Shown here: positions 1 through 5,963 of the stretch, one piece after another
Layout: each line of letters opens with the position of its first letter
How positions within the stretch are numbered: position 1 is the first letter of the stretch
Assembly: GCA_031288215.1 (NCBI GenBank)
Contig: JAITRV010000185.1
Location: forward strand, 1 to 8,729
Direction of reading: 5' to 3'
DNA length: 8,729 nucleotides
DNA from: Spirochaetaceae bacterium
Lineage (GTDB): Bacteria; Spirochaetota; Spirochaetia; Treponematales; Breznakiellaceae
Position numbers and translations under genes: made by a program
Notes under the pieces: model-generated
Seen by the model: the letters and a program-made list of their open reading frames with translations, nothing else
What the model was told of the DNA's origin: nothing
Database searches by the model: none

Positions 1-344
1 ACGGCGGCGTGTTACTTTACGGTGGCCGGTTTAGATCAATCTCACCGACGAGGTTCCTTCAAGGTTCCTTGAAATTCCTCACTGCGGGTTACAACCTGCC
101 ACCGGCTCTCTGACCCCGTCGGACCAGAGTACCACGTTATCCCGATAATTTAAATCATAGCATCTTACCGGTTCGCGGAGGAGGGCCCGGGATTTTGCCT
201 GTGGATGCTCTCGCATCCACTTCTTTAGATTCAACCTCACGATGGACACCCTTGCCTTTGGCTTCGGACCGAAGGTCCGCTGCTTCCTGCTACCGAGCGC
301 ATAGCGGACTCTCACCGCCAAGTTACCGCCCATGCTGGGCGCAC
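1..344 (-). mobile_element. Group II intron, 5' portion (domain I), truncated by window edge
   Basis: A self-splicing ribozyme and retroelement; only the 5' part lies in the window and it continues past position 1, where domains II-VI and any reverse-transcriptase gene would be. Read on the minus strand, it begins at 344 with GTGCGCCCAGC, fitting the GUGYG 5' boundary consensus. A 6-bp hairpin follows (CGCCCA-GCA-TGGGCG), then GGCGG-TGAGAGT-CCGC, a 6-bp hairpin at 265-279, and a perfect 8-bp stem at 201-220 closed by a GAGA (GNRA) tetraloop. The GNRA loop exists only on the minus strand, which fixes the orientation. Candidate exon-binding sites fit the flanking DNA. EBS2 GGGGT (113-117) pairs with ACCCC at -12 to -8 of the 5' exon. 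EBS1 GAGGAA (75-80) pairs with TTTCTC at -6 to -1, with one G-U pair. Two exon-binding sites suggest a IIA/IIB-type intron rather than IIC. Family assignment is from recalled consensus features, not a search. Confidence 0.72.
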
Positions 345-396
345 GAGAAAGGGGGTACTATTACTCGCCCTCATCCTTATCAAAATACGGGTCGTC

Positions 397-766
397 ATGC
401 AAAACACGGATAAGTGGAGTGAGCAAATCTTCTCTTACCGGTTTTCAACAACGAGCACGTGACCGAGGAAGCCCTTAACCATTGCCTGAAGGTCTGCGAG
501 GGATGAGAGGAAGTGCTCCTCATCCAGGACACCACGGAGCTGAATCCGGAAGCCCACCGGAATCGGATAAGGGACACCGAAGGGCTGGGAGAGGTGGGGG
601 AATGGGACGGACCTGGTTTTTTTGTCATCCGACTCTCATGGTAAACCCCCGGGATGGGGGCTCGATGGGGGTGGCGGATATGCGATTGCTGGCACGGAAG
701 CGTGAAAAAGATGAGCAGGGGAAATATAAAAAGAGAATTCCCATGCCGGACGGGAGGTCGGGATAG
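397..766 (+). pseudogene. Degraded Tn5/IS4-like transposase remnant (N-terminal part)
   Basis: A broken DDE transposase whose reading frame must be pieced together. From ATG 397 (frame 1) it reads MQNTDKWSEQIFSYRF. It then shifts near 440 to frame 3, FNNEHVTEEALNHCLKVCEG, with a TGA at 504-506, then EEVLLIQDTTELNPEAHRNR. Near 625-630 it shifts to frame 2, HPTLMVNPRDGGSMGVADMR, ending in a stop at 764-766. In the Tn5 family the segments W-x-x-x-x-F, AYRF(F)xN, (I)QDTTEL and the H-P/S-x-L strand occur in this order; the Asp of QDTT is the first catalytic DDE residue (D97 of Tn5). Roughly 45 codons normally found between the WSEQIF-like and SYRFF-like parts are missing, so there is an internal deletion besides the frameshifts. 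The second Asp and the Glu are absent. It cannot make an active enzyme. I could not identify terminal inverted repeats. Confidence 0.75.
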
Positions 767-797
767 AGGACAATGTATATAAACGGTAGCCCCCGGC

Positions 798-2456
798 CTA
801 ATACCTGAATTCGCTCCCGCCGATAAATTCCCGGAGTATGCTTTGACCCGGTATGAGTTGGGGCGGTACGGAGGCGAAATTCTTCAAGAAGGAGAGGAGC
901 CGTACCGCCTCGGAGTATTCCCTTTTGTCGGGCTTCACCGTGTGAAGCAGGGGTTCGGCGTAGAATTTCAGCACCGCCAACTCGTAGTCCAGGGCGGAAT
1001 TGAAGGCCACATCCGCCGCGTTCTGGAAGGGGAAAATGTGCTTCCGTTCTCCCCGCTGGACGCTGGGCCACATCCTGATAGTCCCTGCGGCGGAATTCCC
1101 CCGGAACTGGTAATCCCGGACCATGCGCCGCAACAGCCGGTTATCGCTGGTGGGAATCCGGTTGTGGTCATCCAGGTTGAGTTGGGTCAGGGCTGAAACA
1201 TAGATCTTGAATTTCCGGTCCCCCTGAATCTGGGGGGTGAGGGCGTCATTGAGGCCGTGGATGCCCTCCAGGATGAGCACGGTCCTCCGGCCCAGGCGAA
1301 TCCGTTGGCCCCCGTCGGGCCGGCGCATTCCGGTTTTGAAGTCGTAGGAGGGGATCTCCACCTCCTTGCCCTCCAGCAAATCCACCAACTGTTCATTCAG
1401 ATAGGGCACGTCCAGGGCTTCCAGACATTCGTAATCGGCCTCCCCCTTTTCATCCCGGGGAGTCCGGTCCTTGTTCACGTAGTAATCATCCAGGCTTACC
1501 GCAATGGGGTTTATCCCCATCACCCTGAGTTGGATGGAGAGCCGCTTGGCGGTGGTGGTCTTTCCTGAACTGGAGGGACCGGCGATGAGTATAACCTTGA
1601 CGGTATGGGCCTTGGCCTGGATCCTCGCGGCAATCTCGGCGATCTTGTTCGCCTGGAAGGCTTCGGCGACCTGGATATACTCATGGATTTTCTGTTCCGA
1701 TACCAGCCGGTTAAGCTGGCCGACGGATTGGACCTCGACGATGCGGCCCCACTTTTTGTGCTCCTGGTATACCGAAAAGATTCGGGGGCTGTCCTCAAAG
1801 GGATCGATCTCGGTCCCCCGGCCGATGCCGGGAAAACAGAGGAGGAAGCCGCTATGGTAGGGGATAAGGTCAAAAGCCCCGAGCACGCCGGTTCGGGGTA
1901 CCAGGGGTTCAATGTTGAGGTCCACATAGCCCCGGCATATATCAACCTTAATCTTGGATTCACTGCGCTGATCCAGAAGGAGGCTGGTTTTGGTTTGACT
2001 GTTCTTCTCGAAGAGGGCCAGGGCTTCGGCATAGGCCATATAGGCGCTGTCGATGGGCAGGTCCTCCTTAACCAAGCTGGTCATCTCGGCCTTGAGGGAT
2101 TCGATTCCCTCGGGCAGGGGCGGTTTTTCATCGCCAAAGGTATAGTAGTAACTGTTCCCCAGGGAATGGCCTATGGCAAGGGTCCGGTCAGGGAAGCGGT
2201 TCCGGGCAGCCATTGCCAGGAGGAAAGCCAAGGAACGGCGGTAGATCATCACCCCATCGGGGGCTTCCAGGGAAACCCCCTCCAGGGCGGCGTTGATCTC
2301 CAGCCGGGTGGAAAGGGGGAGAATTTCGTTGTTGACCCGGACCGCCGCCAATCCTCCGCCGACCGGGCCCAGGCGATCCGTCAAGGTCTCCGCCGCCGTC
2401 CCCACCGGGCAGGTCAAAACCGAACCATCGCTAAACCGTATCTGTATATCCTTCAT
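798..2456 (-). CDS. Nucleoside kinase (uridine kinase-like) with ThrRS-like N-terminal module
   Basis: A cytoplasmic P-loop kinase of 552 residues, predicted to phosphorylate a nucleoside 5'-OH with ATP. The N-terminus (about 1-65) resembles a TGS domain. Residues about 70-240 resemble the second additional (editing) domain of threonyl-tRNA synthetase: RRSLAFLLA aligns with the RHSxAHLL motif, and YVDLNIEPLVPRTG with YVDxCRGPHxPxTG. All four ThrRS metal/editing ligands are replaced (R74, F78, N181, L185), so editing is unlikely. The C-terminal half is a phosphoribulokinase/uridine kinase domain: Walker A GPSSSGKT at 293-300, DDYY at 323-326, LEGIHGLN at 396-403 and an Arg-rich lid near 440-453. 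The ATG at 2456 is preferred to a TTG one codon upstream because GAGGAG (2465-2470) is then 8 nt away. It is the last gene of the pncA-pncB operon, 45 nt after pncB. This three-part architecture is known in Thermotoga and spirochaetes; the substrate is not evident, and uridine or a pyridine riboside are both possible. Confidence 0.9.
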   Translation of the reverse strand: MKDIQIRFSDGSVLTCPVGTAAETLTDRLGPVGGGLAAVRVNNEILPLSTRLEINAALEGVSLEAPDGVMIYRRSLAFLLAMAARNRFPDRTLAIGHSLGNSYYYTFGDEKPPLPEGIESLKAEMTSLVKEDLPIDSAYMAYAEALALFEKNSQTKTSLLLDQRSESKIKVDICRGYVDLNIEPLVPRTGVLGAFDLIPYHSGFLLCFPGIGRGTEIDPFEDSPRIFSVYQEHKKWGRIVEVQSVGQLNRLVSEQKIHEYIQVAEAFQANKIAEIAARIQAKAHTVKVILIAGPSSSGKTTTAKRLSIQLRVMGINPIAVSLDDYYVNKDRTPRDEKGEADYECLEALDVPYLNEQLVDLLEGKEVEIPSYDFKTGMRRPDGGQRIRLGRRTVLILEGIHGLNDALTPQIQGDRKFKIYVSALTQLNLDDHNRIPTSDNRLLRRMVRDYQFRGNSAAGTIRMWPSVQRGERKHIFPFQNAADVAFNSALDYELAVLKFYAEPLLHTVKPDKREYSEAVRLLSFLKNFASVPPQLIPGQSILREFIGGSEFRY

Positions 2457-2476
2457 CAATAAAACTCCTCGCCCCG

Positions 2477-2503
2477 GAGGGCCCCGCTATCTGAACGGCC
2501 CTC
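2477..2503 (-). other. Intercistronic hairpin between pncB and kinase gene
   Basis: A perfect 7-bp inverted repeat, GAGGGCC (2477-2483) and GGCCCTC (2497-2503), with a 13-nt loop. On the minus-strand mRNA it overlaps the pncB stop codon (2502-2504) and ends 6 nt before the GAGGAG ribosome-binding site of the kinase gene. No T-run follows, so it is not a classical terminator. It could be an mRNA processing or stability element, or it could limit translation of the downstream gene. The structure is visible; the role is inferred. Confidence 0.4.
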
Positions 2504-3965
2504 AGGAACCCTCTCCGGGGGGCTCCAGACAGCTCTTGATCAGATCCAGTTTGAGGGTCCGCAGACCCTGGGTAATGGAAACCTTGTAGATGTGGGGATT
2601 GAGGAGCCGGGTATAGCTTGGGTCAAAAGCTTCCAGACCGGACTGAAGGGTCCGCTGAATCTGAATCAGGGGGAGCGCCTCCCCCAGGAGCTTCCCCCGG
2701 TCAAGCCGGAGTTTGAGGAGGCGTTCCACGGAGCCCTCCACCGTATGGTAGAAGTGGCGGTAGTCCGCCGCGGGATGCCAGAGCACGTAACGTTTCCCCG
2801 GTTCTATTGTTTCGCCCGTGCCGGAATCGTTCTCAAGGCCGAGGACATCCGCCACGGCCATTCCCTGGGCGTCTTTGATCCGCCACACCTGCTTTATCCC
2901 GGGATTGGTGGTCTTGTCGGGATTGTCGGAGAATTTCATGACCGCGACCATATTGCCGGTCCCGTCATCCCGGGCGGTCAGCTTATAGACCCCGCTAAAG
3001 GCCGCTTCATTGCCCCCGGTAACCATATTGGTCCCCACCCCCCAGGAATTAATGGGGGCCTTCGCATTGACCAGGGTCTCGATGATGGTCTCGTCCAGAT
3101 CATTGGAAACCGTGATGGTTGCCTTGGGAAAACCCGCCTCGTCGAGGATGCGCCGGACCTGGACGGTAAGGTAGTGCATATCCCCCGAATCCAGGCGGAC
3201 CCCAAAATTTTTCCCCCGGGCGGCGAGCTTCTTTCCCACCTTCATCGCGTTGGGAAGCCCGCTTTTCAGGGTATCGTAGGTATCGATGAGGAAGACCGTG
3301 CGGTCCGGGTACATATCCGCATAGGCCTCAAAGGCGGCCTCTTCGCTGTCGTGGGCCATAATCCAGGAATGGGCCATGGTTCCCATCACGGGGATGCCGA
3401 AGTCCTTCCCCGCCAGGACATTGGAGGTGCCCACGGCGCCGCCGATAAAGGCCGCCCGGGAAGCCGACATGGCCCCGTCCCAGCCCTGGGCCCGGCGGAG
3501 GCCGAATTCCATGATCGAACCCTTATCCGAGGCCAGCCACACCCGGGCAGTCTTGGTGGCAATAAGGCTCTGGAAGTTAATGGTATTCAGGATCAGGCCT
3601 TCAACGATCTGGCACTGGATGAGGTCCCCCCCTATCCTGACCAGGGGTTCCTGGGGGAACACCACGGTCCCCTCATCCACCGCCCAGAGGGAACCGGTGA
3701 AGCGGAAATCCTTCAGGTAATCCAGGAAGGCCCGATCAAAGAGGCCGATCCCCTCCAGGTAGGCGAGGTCGTCGCCGGAGAAGCGCAGGGCCTTGAGGCT
3801 TTCCAGAAGGGTGTCCAAGCCGGCAAAGACCGAGAAGCCCCCCCCAAAGGGGTGACGGCGGAAAAACATTTCGAACACCGCGTAACGGTTAAGGCCGTTC
3901 TTCCAGTAACCCTGGGCCATGGTGAGGGAATAAAAATCCGTAAAGAGGGCTGAAATACCGTTCAT
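2502..3965 (-). CDS. pncB: Nicotinate phosphoribosyltransferase
   Basis: Joins nicotinate and PRPP, with ATP hydrolysis, to give nicotinate mononucleotide, the entry step of the Preiss-Handler NAD salvage route in the cytoplasm. The 487-residue length fits the NAPRT family. Visible landmarks in order: TDFYSLTMAQGY (9-20) at the N-terminus; EFGLRRAQGWDGA (153-165); GTMAHSW (195-201), whose His199 matches the autophosphorylated His of the family; RLDSGDMHYLT (257-267) in the phosphate-binding barrel region; and VGTNMVTG (310-317). The ATG overlaps the stop of the upstream nicotinamidase gene in an ATGA, so the two are probably translationally coupled; the ribosome-binding site of its own (GGGG about 7 nt upstream) is modest. 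Its substrate is the product of that neighbour. The full domain is intact, with no frameshift. Identification is firm. Confidence 0.96.
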   Translation of the reverse strand: MNGISALFTDFYSLTMAQGYWKNGLNRYAVFEMFFRRHPFGGGFSVFAGLDTLLESLKALRFSGDDLAYLEGIGLFDRAFLDYLKDFRFTGSLWAVDEGTVVFPQEPLVRIGGDLIQCQIVEGLILNTINFQSLIATKTARVWLASDKGSIMEFGLRRAQGWDGAMSASRAAFIGGAVGTSNVLAGKDFGIPVMGTMAHSWIMAHDSEEAAFEAYADMYPDRTVFLIDTYDTLKSGLPNAMKVGKKLAARGKNFGVRLDSGDMHYLTVQVRRILDEAGFPKATITVSNDLDETIIETLVNAKAPINSWGVGTNMVTGGNEAAFSGVYKLTARDDGTGNMVAVMKFSDNPDKTTNPGIKQVWRIKDAQGMAVADVLGLENDSGTGETIEPGKRYVLWHPAADYRHFYHTVEGSVERLLKLRLDRGKLLGEALPLIQIQRTLQSGLEAFDPSYTRLLNPHIYKVSITQGLRTLKLDLIKSCLEPPGEGS

Positions 3966-4642
3966 GATATATCCCCGGAATTGACAAAGAGGGCTCCCCC
4001 CTCTTGCATGGCCTTCAACGCCCTTTCCACCGAACCCGGGGGCAGGTCCACCCCGGCCACCGCATCGGTGAGGAGGATCACCCGGTATCCCAGGCGGAGT
4101 CCGTCCATCACGCTGAAGAAGACACAGTAATCCGTGGCAAGCCCCCCCACCAGGATCGTATCAACGGCCTTTTCCTTTAAGAAATCCTCCAGCCCCGTAG
4201 GGGTTTTCCGGTCATTCTCAAAAAATACCGAATAGGAATCCAGATCTTCGTGGTACCCCTTCCTGAGCACAAAGGTGATAAGGTCCACCCGGAGTTCTTC
4301 GTGGAACCGGGCCCCCGCCGTGTTCATCACGCAATGGGCCGGCCAGAGGATCTGCTCCATATCCCCGGGGAGCCGGACGAGGTCGCCGACGCGCTTCCCC
4401 GGATGGGCGGCGGCAAAGGAAACATGCCCTTCGGGATGCCAGTCCTGGGAGGCGGCGACCGCTCCTTCCGCCCGGGCAAATTTTTCCGCCAGGGCGTTGA
4501 GGGGCCCGACCACCCGGTCCCCCCCCTGGACCGCCAAGGCTCCGGCGGGCCGGACCGTCCCATCCCGGGAAGTATAGGGGGGGCAAAAATCAACCTGAAC
4601 ATCCACCTCTATGAGGGCGGATGTGGCAAAGTCAATAACCAT
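3962..4642 (-). CDS. pncA: Nicotinamidase (isochorismatase-fold hydrolase)
   Basis: Hydrolyses nicotinamide to nicotinate and ammonia, feeding the phosphoribosyltransferase encoded next. The product is 226 residues, typical of PncA. The catalytic triad is visible: D14 in VDVQVDFCP, K128 in VLRKGYHED and C173 in GLATDYCV. Metal ligands match the nicotinamidase pattern: D67 and H69 in SQDWHPEGH, H73 in the same motif, and H103 in WPAHC. The start at 4642 is chosen because AAGGAGG (4650-4656) lies 7 nt upstream; extending to an ATG at 4681 would add 13 residues (MFRRFDAFQGGGI) that read through this ribosome-binding site. It is the first gene of the operon, with a 4-nt overlap with pncB. Pyrazinamidase activity is expected of the family. 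The conserved metal and triad residues favour nicotinamidase over other isochorismatase-fold enzymes. Confidence 0.95.
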   Translation of the reverse strand: MVIDFATSALIEVDVQVDFCPPYTSRDGTVRPAGALAVQGGDRVVGPLNALAEKFARAEGAVAASQDWHPEGHVSFAAAHPGKRVGDLVRLPGDMEQILWPAHCVMNTAGARFHEELRVDLITFVLRKGYHEDLDSYSVFFENDRKTPTGLEDFLKEKAVDTILVGGLATDYCVFFSVMDGLRLGYRVILLTDAVAGVDLPPGSVERALKAMQEGGALFVNSGDIS

Positions 4643-4700
4643 GATTCCTCCTCCTTGAAAGGCATCGAAGCGCCGGAACACAAAAAAGCGCCTTCTTTAT

Positions 4701-4742
4701 AATACTATATATATACCATTTTCCATCTCTCCAATACTATAT
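4701..4742. repeat. 10-bp direct repeat AATACTATAT, possible operator of pncA operon
   Basis: Two exact copies of AATACTATAT lie at 4701-4710 and 4733-4742, 32 bp apart start to start, or about three helical turns. The distal copy covers the predicted -10 box of the pncA promoter; the proximal copy would lie about 20-29 nt into the transcript. The spacing and placement would suit cooperative binding by a repressor, but the region is very A+T-rich and chance repetition is possible. No regulator family is assigned. Confidence 0.35.
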
Positions 4743-4764
4743 CATACATCGGCAAAAATACCAA
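4736..4764 (-). promoter_or_regulatory. Predicted sigma-70 promoter of the pncA-pncB-kinase operon
   Basis: On the minus strand: -35 TTGGTA (4759-4764), a 17-bp spacer, and an extended -10, TGATATAGT, with TATAGT at 4736-4741. Transcription would start near 4729 and give a leader of about 87 nt. A second AT-rich tract at 4699-4712 contains other -10-like words but no acceptable -35 for them. I searched the leader for a recognisable NAD riboswitch and saw none. Confidence 0.5.
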
Positions 4765-4765
4765 G

Positions 4766-4787
4766 AAAAAAAGCCCGGGTCCAGGGC
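4766..4787 (-). terminator. Weak Rho-independent terminator-like hairpin, minus strand
   Basis: On the minus strand GCCC (4784-4787), a 7-nt loop and GGGC (4773-4776) are followed at once by seven T (4766-4772). The stem is only 4 bp of pure G:C, so termination would be weak. It lies directly upstream of the pncA -35 box, so it may keep antisense readthrough from the fba region out of the operon rather than end any known gene. Confidence 0.35.
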
Positions 4788-4839
4788 ACCGGCGTTTACC
4801 CCTTCCTTATTCCTCGCTGTTCGTTGTTCGGACGGCGCC

Positions 4840-4869
4840 TTGATCATGGAGGGTCGAATAGAATACAAT
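4840..4869 (+). promoter_or_regulatory. Predicted sigma-70 promoter of fba
   Basis: TTGATC (4840-4845), an 18-bp spacer and TACAAT (4864-4869): four and five of six matches to the consensus boxes. Transcription would begin near 4876 and leave a leader of about 43 nt, almost all of which is the hairpin and ribosome-binding site described next. Confidence 0.55.
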
Positions 4870-4876
4870 AAGGGTA

Positions 4877-4911
4877 TCAAGGCCGCTTGGGGCGGTTTCC
4901 TTGAGAAGGAG
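4877..4911 (+). promoter_or_regulatory. fba leader hairpin overlapping an alternative Shine-Dalgarno-pairing stem
   Basis: TCAAGG (4877-4882) and CCTTGA (4899-4904) are perfect complements. Inside them CCGC (4883-4886) pairs with GCGG (4892-4895) around a 5-nt loop, with three bulged T. The stem ends two bases before the Shine-Dalgarno AAGGAG (4906-4911). The same TCCTT (4898-4902) can instead pair with AAGGA of the Shine-Dalgarno (4906-4910) across a GAG loop, so the two structures exclude each other. The pairing is seen; a regulatory role is inferred. Confidence 0.45.
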
Positions 4912-4918
4912 TTAAACG

Positions 4919-5917
4919 ATGACCAGTTATACCGAATTAGGCCTCGTCAATACGGTGGAATTGTTTAAGAAGGCAGTAAACGGCGGATATGCGATTCCGG
5001 CATATAATTTTAACAATCTGGAACAGATACAAGCCATTATCCAGGCCTGCGTGGAAACCAAATCCCCGGTAATACTCCAGGTTTCTTCAGGAGCCCGGAA
5101 ATATGCCAACCAGAATTTGCTCCGTAATATGGCCCGGGGCGCTGTGGAGTATGCCCACGAACTGGGTTACGATATTCCCATCGTCCTCCATCTGGATCAT
5201 GGGGATACCTTTGAACTCTGTAAGGACTGTATCGAATCGGGGTTTTCCTCAGTCATGATAGACGGGTCCAGCCTGTCCTACGATGAAAACGTGGCCCTGA
5301 CCAAGAAGGTCTGCGAATTTGCCCATTCCCGGAAGGATTATGTTACCGTAGAGGGGGAATTGGGGGTCCTGGCGGGGGTGGAAGACGATGTTGCCGCGGA
5401 ACATTCCCACTACACCCAGCCCGAGGAGGTCGAGGACTTTGTCAAGAAAACCGGGGTCAATTCCCTGGCCATATCCATCGGCACCAGCCACGGCCGGACG
5501 AAGTTCAAACCCGAACAGTGCACGAGGGATGCCAACGGCATCCTCATCCCCCCGCCCCTGCGCTTCGATATCCTCCAGGAAGTCGAAAGGCGGATTCCCG
5601 GCTTCCCCATCGTCCTCCACGGCTCCTCTTCGGTGCCCATTGAATACGTCAAGATAATCGAAAAGTACGGCGGCAGCCTGAAAGATTCGGTGGGAATCCC
5701 CGAGGACCAGTTGCGGCAGGCGGCAAAGAGCGCGGTCTGCAAGATCAACATCGATTCCGACGGCCGCCTGGTGATGACCGCCCTGATCCGCAAGATCCTG
5801 GCGGAAAAACCCGATGAATTCGATCCCCGCAAGTATCTGGGACCGGCCCGGGACGAATTGAAGAAGCTCTATATGCACAAGAATATCAACGTGCTGGGGT
5901 CTGCGGAGAAGGCGTAA
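4919..5917 (+). CDS. fba: Fructose-bisphosphate aldolase, class II
   Basis: Zinc-dependent aldolase that reversibly cleaves fructose 1,6-bisphosphate to dihydroxyacetone phosphate and glyceraldehyde 3-phosphate in glycolysis and gluconeogenesis. The product is 332 residues, a complete (beta/alpha)8 class II protein. Key residues visible: D93 (catalytic acid) and H94 (zinc) in HLDHGDTF; E145 in VEGELGVLAG; H191 (zinc) in GTSHGRTKF; H234 (zinc) in VLHGSSSVP; and N277 and D279 in KINIDSDGR for phosphate and substrate binding. These correspond to D109/H110/H226/H264 and N286/D288 of the E. coli enzyme. The ATG has AAGGAG 7 nt upstream. It stands alone between its own promoter and a strong hairpin, so it is probably monocistronic. 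The related tagatose-bisphosphate aldolases share the motifs, but the length and the N-terminal half favour fructose-bisphosphate. Confidence 0.95.
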   Translation: MTSYTELGLVNTVELFKKAVNGGYAIPAYNFNNLEQIQAIIQACVETKSPVILQVSSGARKYANQNLLRNMARGAVEYAHELGYDIPIVLHLDHGDTFELCKDCIESGFSSVMIDGSSLSYDENVALTKKVCEFAHSRKDYVTVEGELGVLAGVEDDVAAEHSHYTQPEEVEDFVKKTGVNSLAISIGTSHGRTKFKPEQCTRDANGILIPPPLRFDILQEVERRIPGFPIVLHGSSSVPIEYVKIIEKYGGSLKDSVGIPEDQLRQAAKSAVCKINIDSDGRLVMTALIRKILAEKPDEFDPRKYLGPARDELKKLYMHKNINVLGSAEKA

Positions 5918-5925
5918 AAGCCCCC

Positions 5926-5963
5926 GCTTCCCCGAAGCAGAGGAGCCCCCGGCGGGGCTCCTC
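5926..5963. terminator. Hairpins between convergent fba and membrane-protein genes
   Basis: The main hairpin is GAGGAGCCCC (5940-5949), a CGGC loop and GGGGCTCCTC (5954-5963): a perfect 10-bp stem. A smaller one is GCTTC-CCC-GAAGC (5926-5938). Both are symmetrical and can form in either transcript. On the plus strand no T-run follows; on the minus strand GCTTTT follows the smaller hairpin. The stop codon of the minus-strand gene (5962-5964) lies within the 3' arm. It is probably a shared bidirectional terminator. Confidence 0.6.

Noticed and set aside
51..73. Repeated AGGTTCCTT with inverted TTCAAGG/CCTTGAA as a possible insertion-sequence end
   Set aside because: It lies inside the intron's domain I just after EBS1, where a stem is expected, and no partner repeat is found.
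79..333. Minus-strand open frame of 84 codons
   Set aside because: It looked at first like a DDE transposase piece, but the same bases form intron hairpins including a GNRA-capped 8-bp stem and exon-binding sites; it is better explained as ribozyme.
195..413. Plus-strand open frame of 72 codons
   Set aside because: It runs antisense across the intron and its boundary, with no family resemblance.
345..440. Minus-strand peptide ending HDDPYFDKDEGE before two stops
   Set aside because: It is short, overlaps the transposase remnant in antisense, and has no convincing start; it could be a broken gene end but cannot be supported.
1605..2462. Long plus-strand frame of 285 codons opposite the kinase gene
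   Set aside because: It mirrors codon bias of the real minus-strand gene; no domain is recognisable.
2592..3953. Plus-strand frame of 453 codons opposite pncB
   Set aside because: It is the antisense shadow of a clearly conserved gene; His/Gly/Pro-rich and without motifs.
4643..4681. 13-residue N-terminal extension of nicotinamidase
   Set aside because: It would be translated through the strong AAGGAGG and lacks its own ribosome-binding site.
4643..4735. NAD-responsive riboswitch in the pncA leader
   Set aside because: The predicted leader is short and AT-rich, and I could not find a conserved riboswitch core or a terminator/anti-terminator pair in it.
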